Shown here: in pieces, positions 54,222 to 64,000 of the stretch
How positions within the stretch are numbered: position 1 is the first letter of the stretch
Layout of the letters: each line of letters begins with the position of its first letter
NCBI RefSeq assembly: GCF_000024785.1
Contig: NC_013441.1
Coordinates: 1,674,001-1,738,000 of the forward strand
Length of the DNA stretch: 64,000 nucleotides
Origin: Gordonia bronchialis DSM 43247
GTDB lineage: Bacteria; Actinomycetota; Actinomycetes; Mycobacteriales; Mycobacteriaceae
Direction: 5' to 3'
Program-made: the position numbers and the translations under genes
The notes under the pieces: generated by a model
The model's database searches: none
Told to the model about the DNA's origin: nothing
The model's input: the letters and a program-made list of their open reading frames with translations, nothing else

Positions 54222-54896
54222 TCAGGACAACACCACCAGCCAGACGGCGATGTAGTGCAGCAGTGCGGCGATCGCGGTGCAGACGTGAAAGACCTCGTGG
54301 TGACCGAAGGTCGCCGGCCACGGATTCGGCCAGCGTGCCGCGTAGAGGACGCCGCCGATGCTGTAGAGCGCGCCACCGATGGCGAGCAGGATGATGACCG
54401 CCGGTCCGGCCTGCGCGATCAGCGTCGGGGCGACGGCGATGATCACCCAGCCGAGTGCAATGTAGAGCGTCACCCCGAGCCAGCGCGGCGATCCCGGCCA
54501 CGCGATCTTCAGGATCACCCCGGCCACCGCGCCGGCCCAGACGACGCCGAGTACCCACCAGCGCGCGGGTGCGGGCAGTGCCATCGCGCAGAACGGCGTA
54601 TAGGTGCCGGCGATGAACAGGAAGATCATCGAATGGTCGGCTCGCTTCATCCGAACCTGCGCACGGGGCGTCTTCCACGGGATGCGGTGATAGGAGGCGC
54701 TGACCGCGAAGACCCCGAAGACGGTGAGCGCGTACACGGCACAGGCGCCCGCGGCGACCGCGCCGCGCTCGAATCCGGCGCCGATCACCACCGCGATACC
54801 GGCCACCGCGGCCACATAGGCCGAATAGTGGTGGATGACGCCACGCAGACGTGGCCGCTCGGGAAGGGCGGACTGCGGTGGGATCGTGGTACTCAC
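54222..54896 (-). CDS. hemolysin III / PAQR-family membrane protein
   Basis: 224 residues from GTG 54896. Seven membrane helices, with family motifs VFAVSASYHRIPWK, RMKRADHSMIFLFIAGTYTPFCAMAL and GHHEVFHVCTAIAALLHYIAVW; the His and Asp residues of the PAQR metal site are present. Function in bacteria is not settled. In mycobacteria it is also divergent from the short-chain prenyl synthase, as here. Confidence 0.9.
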   Translation of the reverse strand: MSTTIPPQSALPERPRLRGVIHHYSAYVAAVAGIAVVIGAGFERGAVAAGACAVYALTVFGVFAVSASYHRIPWKTPRAQVRMKRADHSMIFLFIAGTYTPFCAMALPAPARWWVLGVVWAGAVAGVILKIAWPGSPRWLGVTLYIALGWVIIAVAPTLIAQAGPAVIILLAIGGALYSIGGVLYAARWPNPWPATFGHHEVFHVCTAIAALLHYIAVWLVVLS

Positions 54897-55012
54897 ACAA
54901 CCTACGGTAGCGTAACTTATCGGTGATGCCAGTGGGTTGTTCGTCTCGTCCGCCGTCGGGCTCCTCTCATCCGGACGCGTAAGGTGTCCCACGTGACAGC
55001 AAGGACCCGCCG

Positions 55013-55795
55013 ATGAAGCTGCTGCCCGACCGGCTCCGGCGTCCGGTGCTGAGCATTTACGAGCGTCGGCTGATCCAGCTGATGGACATGGCCCGCATCC
55101 CGCGCCATGTCGCGATCATCTGTGACGGCAACCGCCGGTGGGCACGTGAGGCCGGCTTCGAGGATGTCAGCCACGGTCATCGGGTGGGTGCCCAGCGGAT
55201 CGCCGACATGCTCGGTTGGTGTGCCGATCTCGGGATCGGTGCGGTGACCATCTATCTACTGTCCACCGAAAACCTGAGCCGGGAGTCCGACGAGCTCGAC
55301 GCGCTGATGGAGATCGTCCCGGACATCGTGGACGAGATCTCGGCGCCCGACGGTCAGTGGCGGGTGCGGATCGTTGGCACACTCGACAATCTGCCGGGTG
55401 TTGTCGCCGACCGCCTGCGTGCCGCGTCGGACCGCACCCGCGGACGCGACGGGATGAACGTCAACGTCGCGGTGGGTTACGGGGGCCGGCAGGAGATCGT
55501 CGACGCCGTCCGCGCGCTGCTCGAGGAACGACTCACCGCCGGCGCAACCCCGGCCGAAATGATCGACGCGGTCACCGTCGAGGCCATCGACGCGAACCTC
55601 TACACCAAGGGACAGCCCGATCCGGATCTGGTGATCCGCACCTCCGGCGAACAGCGCCTGTCCGGATTCCTGTTGTGGCAGAGCGCCTATTCGGAGATCT
55701 GGTTCACCGACGCGTACTGGCCCGAGTTCCGTCGCGTCGACTTCCTGCGCGCCCTGCGTGACTATTCGGCACGTAACCGGCGGTTCGGCAAGTAG
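55013..55795 (+). CDS. uppS: cis-prenyltransferase (short-chain Z-FPP synthase-like)
   Basis: 260 residues from ATG 55013. UppS-family motifs: HVAIICDGNRRWARE, VTIYLLSTENLSRESDEL, NVAVGYGGRQEIVDAV and DLVIRTSGEQRLSGFLLWQSAYSEIWF. The neighbour hemolysin III gene and overall context match the mycobacterial short-chain (Z,E-farnesyl diphosphate) synthase rather than the longer decaprenyl enzyme. The 3' end overlaps the MocR gene by 34 bases. Confidence 0.9.
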   Translation: MKLLPDRLRRPVLSIYERRLIQLMDMARIPRHVAIICDGNRRWAREAGFEDVSHGHRVGAQRIADMLGWCADLGIGAVTIYLLSTENLSRESDELDALMEIVPDIVDEISAPDGQWRVRIVGTLDNLPGVVADRLRAASDRTRGRDGMNVNVAVGYGGRQEIVDAVRALLEERLTAGATPAEMIDAVTVEAIDANLYTKGQPDPDLVIRTSGEQRLSGFLLWQSAYSEIWFTDAYWPEFRRVDFLRALRDYSARNRRFGK

Positions 55796-57258
55796 AACAG
55801 GCCGGCCAGCGCGTCGAGATCGGCACCGAAACTCGAGGCCGATGGCGTGCCGAACCCGACGACGAGACCGCCGTCCGGCAGAATCGGCGAGGCCGGATGG
55901 CGGAAGAAGTCGAGACCCGCGATGGCAATGCCCCGCTCGTGTGCACGCGCAACGAGCGCGGACTCCGTGTCGGCGGCGACGGGGATGACCATGTGCAGTC
56001 CGGCGGCGACGCCCGGCACCTCGATACCGATCGTCGCCAGGCGGGCGGTGAGGGCGTCGGATCGCCAGCGGTAGAACTGCCGGCTGCGGCGGATGTGGCG
56101 GTCGTAAGCTCCCGAGGTGATCATCTGGGCGAGGACGAGCTGGTCGACGAGACTGGCGTCGGGTTCGCGAACCCCCTTGGCCCACGCCACGGTGTCGACG
56201 AGGCGGGTGGGCAGCACCAGCCAGCCGATGCGTACGGCGGGGGAGAGACTCTTGCTGACCGAACCGGCATGGATGACGACATCCGGGCCGAGGGCCTGCA
56301 GGGCACCCACCGGCGAACGGTCGTAACGGAATTCGCCGTCGTAGTCGTCTTCGACGATCAGCGCACCGGTGTGGCGGGCCCAGGTGATCAGCTGTGCGCG
56401 ACGCTCCGGATGCAGCGCCACTCCGGTGGGGAACTGGTGACTGGGCGTGAGGACCACCGCCGAGACGTCGAGCCGAGTCAACTCGTCGACGATGAGGCCA
56501 TGGTGGTCCACAGCGACGGGGACGAGCTCGGTTCCGCCGCGCTCGATCGCCATGCGATGGAACGGGAGGCCGTAGGACTCCACCGCCACTCGGTCTCCGA
56601 AAACGTTGTGCGAGAGCAACTCCAACGATCCCTGTACACCTGTCATCAGAACGATGTCGTCGGCGGATGCGTGTACGCCGCGAGCTCGCGCCAGGTAGTC
56701 GGCCAAGACGCGCCGCAACTCGGGGCGGCCCTGCGGATGGCCCGGCGCGAAGACGTCGTCCGGTGCGTCGGACAACGCGTCGCGGGTCGCGTTGATCCAC
56801 GCCGTGCGGGGAAACAGGCCGGTATTCGGTTGCCCCAGTGCGAAGTCGTGCCGCACCGCGGTGCCCAGGAACGGCGCGCGGGCGGTGCCGATGGCCCGCG
56901 GTGCCGGCGGCGCGGTGACCCCGTCGGCGACGCGCGTACCCGAACCCCGCCGCGCGGTCAGCCATCCCTCGGCGACGAGTTCGGAGTAGACCGACGAGAC
57001 CGTCCCGCGCGCGAGCCCGAGGTCGGCGGCGAGCGATCGATACGGTGGCAGTGCGGTTCCCGGGTTGAGTCGACCGGTGGCGATGGCCTCACGCAGTGCG
57101 GCGGCCAGTGCGTGGCGGCGTCGTGAGGAGCGGCCGCGGGATTGGGCCCCGGGGTCGGGTTGCAGATCCAGGAACAGATCGGCCCCCACGCGGCGGGCAA
57201 CCGAGTCCCACGGATCGACGTTCCCGCCGTCCGTCGAATTGGCCCACGTTTCTGACAC
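55762..57258 (-). CDS. MocR/PdxR-type GntR regulator with aminotransferase domain
   Basis: 498 residues. N-terminal GntR winged helix (about 45-115: ALAAALREAIATGRLNPGTALPPYRSLAADLGLARGTVSSVYSELVAEGWL) and C-terminal fold-type I aminotransferase domain with IVEDDYDGEFRYD and the PLP Lys in VIHAGSVSKSLSPAVRIGW. MocR proteins sense PLP or PLP-amino acid adducts. It is divergent from the SDR-like gene across 85 bp and probably controls it and the next gene, not vitamin B6 genes. Confidence 0.9.
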   Translation of the reverse strand: MSETWANSTDGGNVDPWDSVARRVGADLFLDLQPDPGAQSRGRSSRRRHALAAALREAIATGRLNPGTALPPYRSLAADLGLARGTVSSVYSELVAEGWLTARRGSGTRVADGVTAPPAPRAIGTARAPFLGTAVRHDFALGQPNTGLFPRTAWINATRDALSDAPDDVFAPGHPQGRPELRRVLADYLARARGVHASADDIVLMTGVQGSLELLSHNVFGDRVAVESYGLPFHRMAIERGGTELVPVAVDHHGLIVDELTRLDVSAVVLTPSHQFPTGVALHPERRAQLITWARHTGALIVEDDYDGEFRYDRSPVGALQALGPDVVIHAGSVSKSLSPAVRIGWLVLPTRLVDTVAWAKGVREPDASLVDQLVLAQMITSGAYDRHIRRSRQFYRWRSDALTARLATIGIEVPGVAAGLHMVIPVAADTESALVARAHERGIAIAGLDFFRHPASPILPDGGLVVGFGTPSASSFGADLDALAGLFYLPNRRLRAE

Positions 57259-57343
57259 CCGATTGACCTTCTTTCTTGATGCAATCCGGCTCTAGCGTAG
57301 AACGCAGCAGGAGTGACGAGGGACCGAACATGAGGAGGCACGA

Positions 57344-58138
57344 ATGAGAACAGTGGTGCTGGGCGCAGGCGGCCAGGTCGGCCGACAGGTCGTCGACCGG
57401 CTTCGCGATGAGGGCGTCGACGTCGTGGCGGCGTCACGGACGACGGGGACCGACGCGTATCGCAACGTGGGACTGACCGATGCGGTGACCGACGCCGACG
57501 TCGTGGTGGATTGCCTCAACGTCACCACCATGAAGGCGAAGGCGGCGGTGGACTTCTTCGCGACCACTGCGACCAACGTCGGCAGGGCCGCGCACGCCGC
57601 GGGTGCGGCGGTCGTCTGCTTGTCGATCGCGAACGCCACGGATCCCGAGGTCAACCGCAAATTTGGCTACTACCAAGGCAAGTCGGCGCAGGAACAGGCC
57701 TATCGTCGAGAGTTGGAGCCGAAGGCGCTGACCATCGTCGCGTCGACCCAGTGGTACGAACTGGCCGCACAGATGATGGGCACCATGCGACTGGGTCCGC
57801 TCGCGCTGGTGCCTCACATGCGGTGCCGGCCGGCGGCAGCGGTTGACGTCGCCGAGGTCGTGGCCCGGGAGGCGATCACTGCCGCGCGCAACGAGACCCG
57901 GTCCGAACCCCGGGTGATCGAGGTCGCCGGACCCGACGAGCTCGATCTGGTGACGGTCGCCAGATCGATTGCGCGACAGCAGGGTGCACCGCGATGGGTG
58001 GCCGGGGTCAGATTCGGTGGCGCGGCGATCCGCAACGGTGGCCTGGTGCCCGCCGACCCGGAGGTCGTCACACCGACGACCCTGCCGGAATGGGTTGCCC
58101 GACAGTACCCGGCATCGACGTCGGAGGCGCAGCGATGA
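57344..58138 (+). CDS. NmrA/SDR-type NAD(P)-binding protein
   Basis: 264 residues. N-terminal dinucleotide fold TVVLGAGGQVGRQVVDRLRDEGVDVVAASR, followed by an extended-SDR-like pattern (DADVVVDCLNVTT, ATQWYELAAQMM). The Tyr-x3-Lys catalytic pair is seen as YYQGKSAQEQ at best. Regulated probably by the divergent MocR. It overlaps the carboxymuconolactone decarboxylase-like gene by 4 bases (ATGA). Confidence 0.8.
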   Translation: MRTVVLGAGGQVGRQVVDRLRDEGVDVVAASRTTGTDAYRNVGLTDAVTDADVVVDCLNVTTMKAKAAVDFFATTATNVGRAAHAAGAAVVCLSIANATDPEVNRKFGYYQGKSAQEQAYRRELEPKALTIVASTQWYELAAQMMGTMRLGPLALVPHMRCRPAAAVDVAEVVAREAITAARNETRSEPRVIEVAGPDELDLVTVARSIARQQGAPRWVAGVRFGGAAIRNGGLVPADPEVVTPTTLPEWVARQYPASTSEAQR

Positions 58139-58617
58139 GTCCGCGGCCAAAAGTTCCGACCCGCATGTGGATTCCGGCGGATAACCCCGAGGTGTACAAG
58201 GCACTCGTCGCGCTGCAGCGCGCATCGTCGACGGGTCTGCCGGCCGAACTCGGCGAACTCGTCAAGATCCGCGCGTCGCAGATCAACGGATGTGCTTACT
58301 GCCTGCACATGCACACCTCGGATGCACTGACGATGGACATCGACCCGCGCAAGCTGATGATGGTCGCGACGTGGCGTGAGGCGACGGGGATCTTCGACGA
58401 ACGTGAACGGGCCGCGCTCGGACTGACCGAATCGCTCACCCGCGTCGCCGACGACGGCGTGCCCGACGAGGTATTCGCCACTGCCAGAGAGTATTTCGAC
58501 GACCATGAGCTCGGGCAACTCGTTGCCTCGATCGCCATGATCAACACCTGGAACCGGATCGCGATCGCCGGTGGCTACCCGGCCGGCCTCGATGAGCGGC
58601 GATCGCGCGACGTCTGA
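58135..58617 (+). CDS. carboxymuconolactone decarboxylase/AhpD-like protein
   Basis: 160 residues from ATG 58135. CMD fold with the redox motif INGCAYCLHMHTSDA (CxxC-x3-H), as in AhpD-type proteins, followed by ERAALGLTESLTRVADDGVPDEVFATAREYFDDHELGQLVASIAMINTWNRIAI. Likely a thiol peroxidase-type or alkylhydroperoxidase activity. Co-transcribed with the SDR gene; the MocR-SDR-CMD set is a frequent actinobacterial grouping. Confidence 0.88.
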   Translation: MSPRPKVPTRMWIPADNPEVYKALVALQRASSTGLPAELGELVKIRASQINGCAYCLHMHTSDALTMDIDPRKLMMVATWREATGIFDERERAALGLTESLTRVADDGVPDEVFATAREYFDDHELGQLVASIAMINTWNRIAIAGGYPAGLDERRSRDV

Positions 58618-58619
58618 GA

Positions 58620-59561
58620 TCAGAGTTTGCGCAGGCGGACGCGGTTGATGGAGTGGTCGACGTCCTTGCGCAGCACGAGGCTGGCGCGGGGCCGCGTGGG
58701 CAGAATGTTCTCGATCAGGTTCGGACGGTTGATCGAGATCCACAGGTCCCGCGCCGCCGCCGTCGCCTGCTCGTCGGTGACCGACGCGTAGGCGTGGAAA
58801 TGGGAGTTGGGGTCGGCGAAGGACGTGGTCCGCATCTTGAGGAACCGGGAGATGTACCACTGCTCGATGTCGTCCATCTTGGCGTCGACGTAGATCGAGA
58901 AATCGAACAGATCCGAGACCATCAGGGTGGCGCCGGTCTGCAGGACGTTGAGACCCTCGAGGATCAGGATGTCCGGTTGGCGGACATAGTGATAGACGTC
59001 GGGCACGATGTCGTAGGCGATGTGTGAATAGACGGGTGCGGTCACCTCGCGGGCCCCCGACTTCACCTCGGTGACGAACCGCAACAAAGCCCGCCGGTCG
59101 TAGGATTCGGGAAAACCCTTGCGGTGCATGATGCCTCGTCGTTCGAGCACCGCGGTCGGCAACAGGAATCCGTCGGTGGTGACGAGGTCGACTTTGGGAT
59201 GGGAATCCCAGCGCGCGAGCAGTGCGGCGAGCACGCGCGCGGTGGTGGACTTGCCGACGGCGACGCTGCCCGCGATCCCGATCACGAACGGGACCTGCCG
59301 GTTGGTCTGCCGCTCACCGAGGAAGGTCGACGTCGCGGCGAACAGGCGCTGTCGGGCCGCGACCTGCAGGTGGATCAGACGGGACAGGGGTAGATAGACG
59401 TCGGCGACCTCATCGAGGTCGATCTGCTCGCCGAGGCCCACCAGCTCGGCGAGCTCGTTCTCGTTGAGCACCATTGGCATCGATTGTCGCAGGTCACGCC
59501 ACTGTTTGCGGTCCAGTTCCAGGTACAGACTGGGATCGCGATCGGTGGTGTGCCGCGCCAT
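58620..59561 (-). CDS. coaA: type I pantothenate kinase
   Basis: 313 residues from ATG 59561 ([24 protein letters not shown]). Walker [19 protein letters not shown], and [13 protein letters not shown]. It phosphorylates pantothenate in the first step of CoA synthesis. The coaA-glyA-desA2-phoH2 order matches mycobacteria. Upstream in-frame codons exist but do not fit the family start. Confidence 0.95.
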   Translation of the reverse strand: MARHTTDRDPSLYLELDRKQWRDLRQSMPMVLNENELAELVGLGEQIDLDEVADVYLPLSRLIHLQVAARQRLFAATSTFLGERQTNRQVPFVIGIAGSVAVGKSTTARVLAALLARWDSHPKVDLVTTDGFLLPTAVLERRGIMHRKGFPESYDRRALLRFVTEVKSGAREVTAPVYSHIAYDIVPDVYHYVRQPDILILEGLNVLQTGATLMVSDLFDFSIYVDAKMDDIEQWYISRFLKMRTTSFADPNSHFHAYASVTDEQATAAARDLWISINRPNLIENILPTRPRASLVLRKDVDHSINRVRLRKL

Positions 59562-59679
59562 CAGATGCGACTTCCGGTCACCGTCGAGAGCTCGGACCAG
59601 GGCGTCATGCGCTCCAGCATATTGGCTGGGGTTTGTCGTCGATGACCCGGTGGGGGCGTGATCGCGTAGCCTCGCTCCC

Positions 59680-60900
59680 ATGTCCGAGCTGGTCACCGAA
59701 TACCTGCGCCTGGGCCTCGCCTTCGATCGTCTCGAAGAAGGCTTCGTCGACGCCTACACAGGCGATCCCGCTTTGCGTGCCGAGGTCGCCGACGCCCCGA
59801 CGCCCGAGCCCGCGCAGCTTGCCCGACGAGCCCGCGAACTGGCCGCGGAACTCCCCGCCGGCCTCGACGCCGACCGTGCCACGTTCATCGGGGCCCATCT
59901 GCGGGCACTGGAGTGTTCGGCACGCAAGTTCGCCGGCGAACAGATCGGTTTTGTCGACGAGGTGAGCGCCTACTTCGACGTCGACATCGCCATGGGTGAC
60001 GAGGAGACGTACCGCGGGGCGCACGCCGAGCTGGCCGACGCGCTCGGCGAACCAAGTGCGGCGGGGGATCGGCTGACCGGGCTCTACTCCGCCCATCGCG
60101 TCGCCGACGAGATCCCCGCGGAGAAGGTCGACGAATGCGTGCAGGCGTTCAGCGGGGCGCTACGGGAACGCGTGCGCGCGGCGTATCCGTTGCCGGACAA
60201 CGAAATCGTCGAGTTCGAGGTGGTGACCGACAAGCCGTGGTCGGGCTTTAACTACTACCTCGGCGGCTTCCGATCGCGGGTGGCGATCAACGTCGACCTC
60301 ACCCAGCACATGTCGAATCTGCCGCATCTGATCGCTCACGAGGCCTACCCCGGGCATCACACCGAGCACTGCCGCAAGGAGCAGTTCCTCGTCGAACAGG
60401 GAAATCAGCACGAGCAGTCGATCTTCCTGGTCAACACCCCGCAGTGCCTGATGGCCGAGGGCCTCGCCGACCACGCGCTCGGCGCCATCATCGGACCGGA
60501 CTGGGGTCGCTGGGCCCAGGAGATCTATGCCGATCTCGGGCTGCGCTTCGACGGCGAACGCGCACAGCGTGTTTCCCGGGCTACGGCGGGACTGCTCGGG
60601 GTGCGCCAGGACGCCGCGCTGATGTTGCACGACCGGCACGCCGACACCGACACGGTGGTGGCCTATCTGCGCCGGTGGCTGCTCGCGCCCGAAGAACGCG
60701 CCCGGCAGATGCTGCGGTTCCTGACCTCGCCGCTGTGGCGGGCCTATATCTCCACCTATGTCGAGGGCTACCCGCTGCTGGCGCAGTGGCTCGATCAGCC
60801 GCCGTCGGCGGTGGCGCCGCCCGATCGGGCAGGACGGTTCGGGCGGCTGCTCGATGAACCCCTGATCCCGGCGTCGCTGCGGGGTGAACTGACCCCATAG
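59680..60900 (+). CDS. DUF885 metalloprotease-like protein
   Basis: 406 residues. Central motif [20 protein letters not shown] resembles a zinc site (HExxx(x)H), and later [12 protein letters not shown] suggests the second ligand. No signal peptide. DUF885 proteins are often annotated as peptidases, without much evidence. It lies 10 bp before glyA, so it is likely co-transcribed. Confidence 0.85.
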   Translation: MSELVTEYLRLGLAFDRLEEGFVDAYTGDPALRAEVADAPTPEPAQLARRARELAAELPAGLDADRATFIGAHLRALECSARKFAGEQIGFVDEVSAYFDVDIAMGDEETYRGAHAELADALGEPSAAGDRLTGLYSAHRVADEIPAEKVDECVQAFSGALRERVRAAYPLPDNEIVEFEVVTDKPWSGFNYYLGGFRSRVAINVDLTQHMSNLPHLIAHEAYPGHHTEHCRKEQFLVEQGNQHEQSIFLVNTPQCLMAEGLADHALGAIIGPDWGRWAQEIYADLGLRFDGERAQRVSRATAGLLGVRQDAALMLHDRHADTDTVVAYLRRWLLAPEERARQMLRFLTSPLWRAYISTYVEGYPLLAQWLDQPPSAVAPPDRAGRFGRLLDEPLIPASLRGELTP

Positions 60901-60910
60901 ACTGGGCCGC

Positions 60911-62218
60911 ATGACCGCGAACTCCCAGTCCGTGAACTCACAAACCCTGGCCGACCTCGACCCTGACGTCGCGGCCGCGATGAACGGCGAATTGAGCCGT
61001 CAGCGCGACACGCTGGAGATGATCGCGTCGGAGAACTTCGTGCCACGCGCGGTCCTGCAGGCGCAGGGCAGTGTGCTCACCAACAAATACGCCGAAGGTT
61101 ATCCGGGCCGTCGCTACTACGGCGGGTGCGAATACGTCGACGTGGTGGAGGACATTGCGCGCAACCGCGCCAAGGAACTGTTCGGCGCCGACTTCGCCAA
61201 CGTCCAGCCGCATTCCGGCGCGCAGGCCAACGCCGCGGTGCTGCAGGCGCTGATGGAACCGGGGGAGACGCTGCTCGGCCTCGACCTCGCGCACGGCGGT
61301 CACCTGACCCACGGCATGCGCCTGAACTTCTCCGGCAAGCTCTACGAGAACGCCTTCTACGGCGTCAGCAAAGAAGACTTCCGCATCGACATGGACGAGG
61401 TGCGCAAGATCGCCCTCGACACCCGGCCCAAGGTGATCGTCGCCGGCTGGTCGGCGTACCCCCGAACCCTGGACTTCGCGGCGTTCCGGTCGATCGCCGA
61501 CGAGGTGGGTGCTCACCTCTGGACCGACATGGCGCATTTCGCCGGACTGGTCGCGGCCGGTCTGCATCCCTCGCCGGTCCCGCACTCCGACGTCGTCTCC
61601 TCCACCGTGCACAAGACGCTGGGCGGCCCGCGCTCGGGAATCATTCTGGCCAAGCAGGATTGGGCCAAGAAGCTGAACTCGGCGGTGTTCCCCGGCCAGC
61701 AGGGCGGTCCGCTGATGCATGTGATCGCGGCCAAGGCAGTCGCGCTCAAGATCGCGGGCACCGAGGAGTTCAAGGAGCGCCAGCAGCGCACGTTGTCAGG
61801 TGCGAAGATCCTGGCCGAACGGCTGACGGGTGACGATGTCTCCAAGGCGGGCGTGTCGGTGCTGACCGGCGGCACCGACGTGCACCTCGTCCTCGTCGAC
61901 CTGCGGAACAGTTCTCTGGACGGTCAGCAGGCCGAGGACCTCCTGCATCAGGTGGGTATCACGGTCAACCGCAACGCCGTGCCCTTCGACCCGAGGCCGC
62001 CGATGGTGACCTCCGGGCTGCGGATCGGCACCCCGGCCCTGGCCACCCGCGGCTTCGGTGACGAGCAGTTCACCGAGGTCGCCGACATCATCGGGACGGC
62101 GCTCGCCGCCGGGACATCCGCTGACGTCGCGGCCCTGCGCGGCCGGGTCTCCAAACTCGCCCTCGATTTCCCGCTCTACGACGGGCTCGAGGAGTGGGGC
62201 CTGATGAGCCGGATCTGA
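60911..62218 (+). CDS. glyA: serine hydroxymethyltransferase
   Basis: 435 residues. [39 protein letters not shown] and PLP Lys in [19 protein letters not shown]. Interconverts serine and glycine with tetrahydrofolate as one-carbon carrier. Full length. Confidence 0.97.
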   Translation: MTANSQSVNSQTLADLDPDVAAAMNGELSRQRDTLEMIASENFVPRAVLQAQGSVLTNKYAEGYPGRRYYGGCEYVDVVEDIARNRAKELFGADFANVQPHSGAQANAAVLQALMEPGETLLGLDLAHGGHLTHGMRLNFSGKLYENAFYGVSKEDFRIDMDEVRKIALDTRPKVIVAGWSAYPRTLDFAAFRSIADEVGAHLWTDMAHFAGLVAAGLHPSPVPHSDVVSSTVHKTLGGPRSGIILAKQDWAKKLNSAVFPGQQGGPLMHVIAAKAVALKIAGTEEFKERQQRTLSGAKILAERLTGDDVSKAGVSVLTGGTDVHLVLVDLRNSSLDGQQAEDLLHQVGITVNRNAVPFDPRPPMVTSGLRIGTPALATRGFGDEQFTEVADIIGTALAAGTSADVAALRGRVSKLALDFPLYDGLEEWGLMSRI

Positions 62219-62276
62219 ACGGTTGACCCACCGGGCGAATTGATCTGTCCGGTTACGCATCCGTATCCTCTATCGG

Positions 62277-63146
62277 ATGAACGCCCTCACCGAAGACGAC
62301 CTGATCATCGCGCTCGAGAAGGCTCTTCCCGAGATCGCCGAAGACCATGAGGCGGCCGCCACACCGTGGAGCCCGCACGACTGGGTGCCGTGGGACGACG
62401 GCCGCAACTTCGCCTTCCTCGGCGGCGAGGACTGGGATCCCTCCCAGGCGACCCTGTCGGCGGAGGCCCGCGCGGGTTCGCTGGCGCTGCTGCTGACCAA
62501 GGACAACCTGCCGTCGTATCACCGGGTGCTCGCGAAGTACTTCCCGGCCTTCTCCGACTGGCGCCAGCTGGTCGGCGTGTGGACCGCTGAGGACAACCGG
62601 CACGCGATCGTGCTGCGTGACTACCTCGTCGTGAAACGGGCCATCGATCCGGTCGACTCCGAGGAACGTCGTCGTGAGCACGTCACCAAGGGGTACCGGC
62701 AGCGCGAGGAGCAGGTGAACGAACTCGGGCCGCTCGACGTCCTCGCCCTGATGGCCGTCCACGAGAACCAGTGCGTCCACTTCATCTCGCGGCTGGCCGC
62801 GGCGGTCGATGACGACGTCTACCTGCAGATTCTCGCCAAGATCTCCAACGACGACCGTGTGCAGGCCGACACCTTTGCCGCCTTTCTCAACGCCGGACTG
62901 GTCGCCGACCAGGACAACACCGTCGTGGCGGTGGACCGCGCGCTACAGCGTGACGAGCCGATCGGCGGCGACATCGAGGGCTTCGAGGCGGAGTGGGCGC
63001 TGATCGCCGACTACGAGAACGCCGAGACCAAGGCGGCGACGGCGAAGATGCTGGCCGACGCCCTCAAACTCGACACCGTGCAGGGGCTCGGCGACGCGGC
63101 CGAAGCGGCGCGGAAGCGAATCCTGGAGCTCGCGGGTCGCGGCTGA
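62277..63146 (+). CDS. desA2: acyl-ACP desaturase, DesA2-like
   Basis: 289 residues. Ferritin-like four-helix bundle of the acyl-ACP desaturase family: DNLPSYHRVLAKYFPAFSDWRQLVGVWTAEDNRHAIVLRDYLVVKR (Glu and His ligands) and ENQCVHFISRLAAAVDDD. One of the canonical di-iron ligand sets looks incomplete, as in mycobacterial DesA2, so catalysis is uncertain. Position between glyA and phoH2 is conserved. Confidence 0.88.
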   Translation: MNALTEDDLIIALEKALPEIAEDHEAAATPWSPHDWVPWDDGRNFAFLGGEDWDPSQATLSAEARAGSLALLLTKDNLPSYHRVLAKYFPAFSDWRQLVGVWTAEDNRHAIVLRDYLVVKRAIDPVDSEERRREHVTKGYRQREEQVNELGPLDVLALMAVHENQCVHFISRLAAAVDDDVYLQILAKISNDDRVQADTFAAFLNAGLVADQDNTVVAVDRALQRDEPIGGDIEGFEAEWALIADYENAETKAATAKMLADALKLDTVQGLGDAAEAARKRILELAGRG

Positions 63147-63453
63147 GGTAGACGCCCTCGCGGTGAACGGGCGCTGGCCAGGCCGGAAAACACCCTGGTG
63201 GCGCGGTTGGCGTCCCTGCGTCGACGATACGTCCGGTTAACGCACAATTCACGCCGACACACCCGTTTCCGACGCGCCACGCCGACCGCACGCGCGTACG
63301 TTGACGGGTGACGGGCCGCGGGGAAGCGGTTCGTCCGGGAGGTTCGATTCGTGGTTTGCATCAGCAGCGCGAGGGGGCCGGCCCCGGTCCTGACGAACCG
63401 GCCGGTCGACCACACTGGTTTGTGCGGGGGCCCGCGCAAACGTAGGAGCCCAC
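63147..63453. other. 307-bp gap between desA2 and phoH2
   Basis: Contains the phoH2 promoter region and the 45-codon open frame at 63308-63445, described separately. GC-rich palindromic patches (GGGGGCCGGCCCC near 63374) are present, but no T-run, riboswitch or tRNA is seen. Confidence 0.6.
63308..63445 (+). CDS. 45-residue frame ahead of phoH2, possible PhoAT-like antitoxin
   Basis: GTG 63308 to TAG 63443: starts [16 protein letters not shown], ends WFVRGPAQT. An in-frame TGA lies two codons upstream of the start, and the frame ends 8 bases before the phoH2 GTG. In mycobacteria a small gene (phoAT) immediately upstream acts with phoH2; this frame has the right place and size, but its sequence is low in complexity and I see no clear match. 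Confidence 0.35.
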   Translation: MTGRGEAVRPGGSIRGLHQQREGAGPGPDEPAGRPHWFVRGPAQT

Positions 63454-64000
63454 GTGACCACACGCACCTACGTCCTCGACACCTCCGTCCTGCTGTCCGA
63501 CCCCTGGGCGGTCATGCGCTTCGCCGAACACCATGTGGTTCTGCCACTGGTGGTCATCGGTGAACTCGAGGGCAAACGTCACCACCACGAGCTCGGCTGG
63601 TTTGCGCGTGAGTCCTTGCGCATGCTCGACGACCTTCGTCTCGTCCACGGCCGGCTTGATGTCCCGATCCCGATCGGCGACGACGGCGGCACGGTGCAGG
63701 TGGAACTGAACCACACCGATCCCGCGGTCCTGCCGGCCGGTTTCCGCACGGACACCAACGATTCCCGAATCCTCGCGTGTGCGTTGAACCTGCGTGCCGA
63801 AGGCCGCGACGTCACGCTGGTCTCCAAGGACACCCCGCTGCGCGTCAAGGCGGGAGCCGTCGGCCTGGCCGCCGACGAGTATCACGCGCAGGACGTGGTG
63901 GTGTCCGGATGGTCGGGGATGACCGAACTCGACGTCGACTCGAGCGTCATCGACACCCTGTTCGCCGACGGCGTGGCGGATCTCGACGCCGCGCGAGAAC
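63454..64000 (+). CDS. phoH2: PhoH2, PIN-PhoH ATPase (N-terminal part)
   Basis: 182 residues seen from GTG 63454 with GTAGGAG upstream; the 3' end is outside the window. This is the N-terminal PIN domain: [19 protein letters not shown] (first Asp), [27 protein letters not shown] and [14 protein letters not shown] (further acidic residues). In full form the PhoH ATPase follows; the mycobacterial protein is an RNA helicase and ribonuclease. Confidence 0.92.
   Translation, partial: MTTRTYVLDTSVLLSDPWAVMRFAEHHVVLPLVVIGELEGKRHHHELGWFARESLRMLDDLRLVHGRLDVPIPIGDDGGTVQVELNHTDPAVLPAGFRTDTNDSRILACALNLRAEGRDVTLVSKDTPLRVKAGAVGLAADEYHAQDVVVSGWSGMTELDVDSSVIDTLFADGVADLDAARE

Overview
The window is high-GC actinobacterial DNA, most likely Gordonia or a close relative in the Mycobacteriales. 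Three things support this: a mycothiol-conjugate amidase (mca), a DesA2-type desaturase, and gene order shared with the mycobacterial chromosome. The shared blocks, as I recall them, are greA / DUF4307 / mca / small membrane protein / DUF255 protein at 35-40 kb, hemolysin III / short-chain prenyl synthase at 54-56 kb, and coaA / DUF885 / glyA / desA2 / phoH2 at 58-64 kb. The species call is inference from gene content, not a database match.

Layout. 1-3.7 kb: an uncharacterised minus-strand membrane cluster with a cupredoxin-like lipoprotein; its first gene is one 620-codon frame broken by two in-frame stop codons. 3.8-7 kb: a GltS-type glutamate symporter, an MFS drug transporter and a tRNA with anticodon UAA. 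7-13 kb: MmpL transporter with TetR regulator, Bax-inhibitor-1 family protein, thiolase, SGNH hydrolase. 13-17 kb: transsulfuration and threonine deaminase genes (cystathionine beta-synthase, cystathionine gamma-synthase/lyase, ilvA). 17.5-22.7 kb: a BTAD/NB-ARC regulator and a DrrAB-like ABC exporter; the regulator and the ATPase gene each carry an apparent one-base frameshift. 22.7-35.3 kb: a defence and mobile island with an IS256-family insertion, a complete type I Wadjet operon (jetABCD, minus strand), a DUF4352 protein flanked by palindromes, a truncated SNF2-type helicase joined to a DUF222 remnant, a broken XRE regulator, and an AbiEii-type nucleotidyltransferase with a small partner gene. 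35.3-41.9 kb: the greA-mca block plus a queuosine-precursor transporter. 41.9-45.8 kb: a fused dimethylargininase-ornithine aminotransferase with a divergent Lrp regulator, then an attenuator with leader peptide ahead of a type I DAHP synthase. 45.9-49.1 kb: a ClgR/PopR-like regulator, a secondary clpP pair and a PhoD-like phosphatase. 49.2-54.9 kb: cobalamin riboswitch with a B12-type ABC importer, a PepSY protein, and membrane proteins. 55-64 kb: prenyl synthase, MocR regulator, two redox-type genes, coaA, glyA, desA2 and the 5' part of phoH2.

The most informative observations are these. An IS256 element with an exact 9-bp target duplication lies in the last codons of jetD and lets the pre-insertion JetD end be reconstructed. 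The aromatic leader peptide and terminator precede the DAHP synthase. Two Gln-to-stop changes interrupt an otherwise clean 1.86-kb frame. Several coding lesions in one 34-kb stretch could be real decay or sequence error, and the raw reads should settle which.
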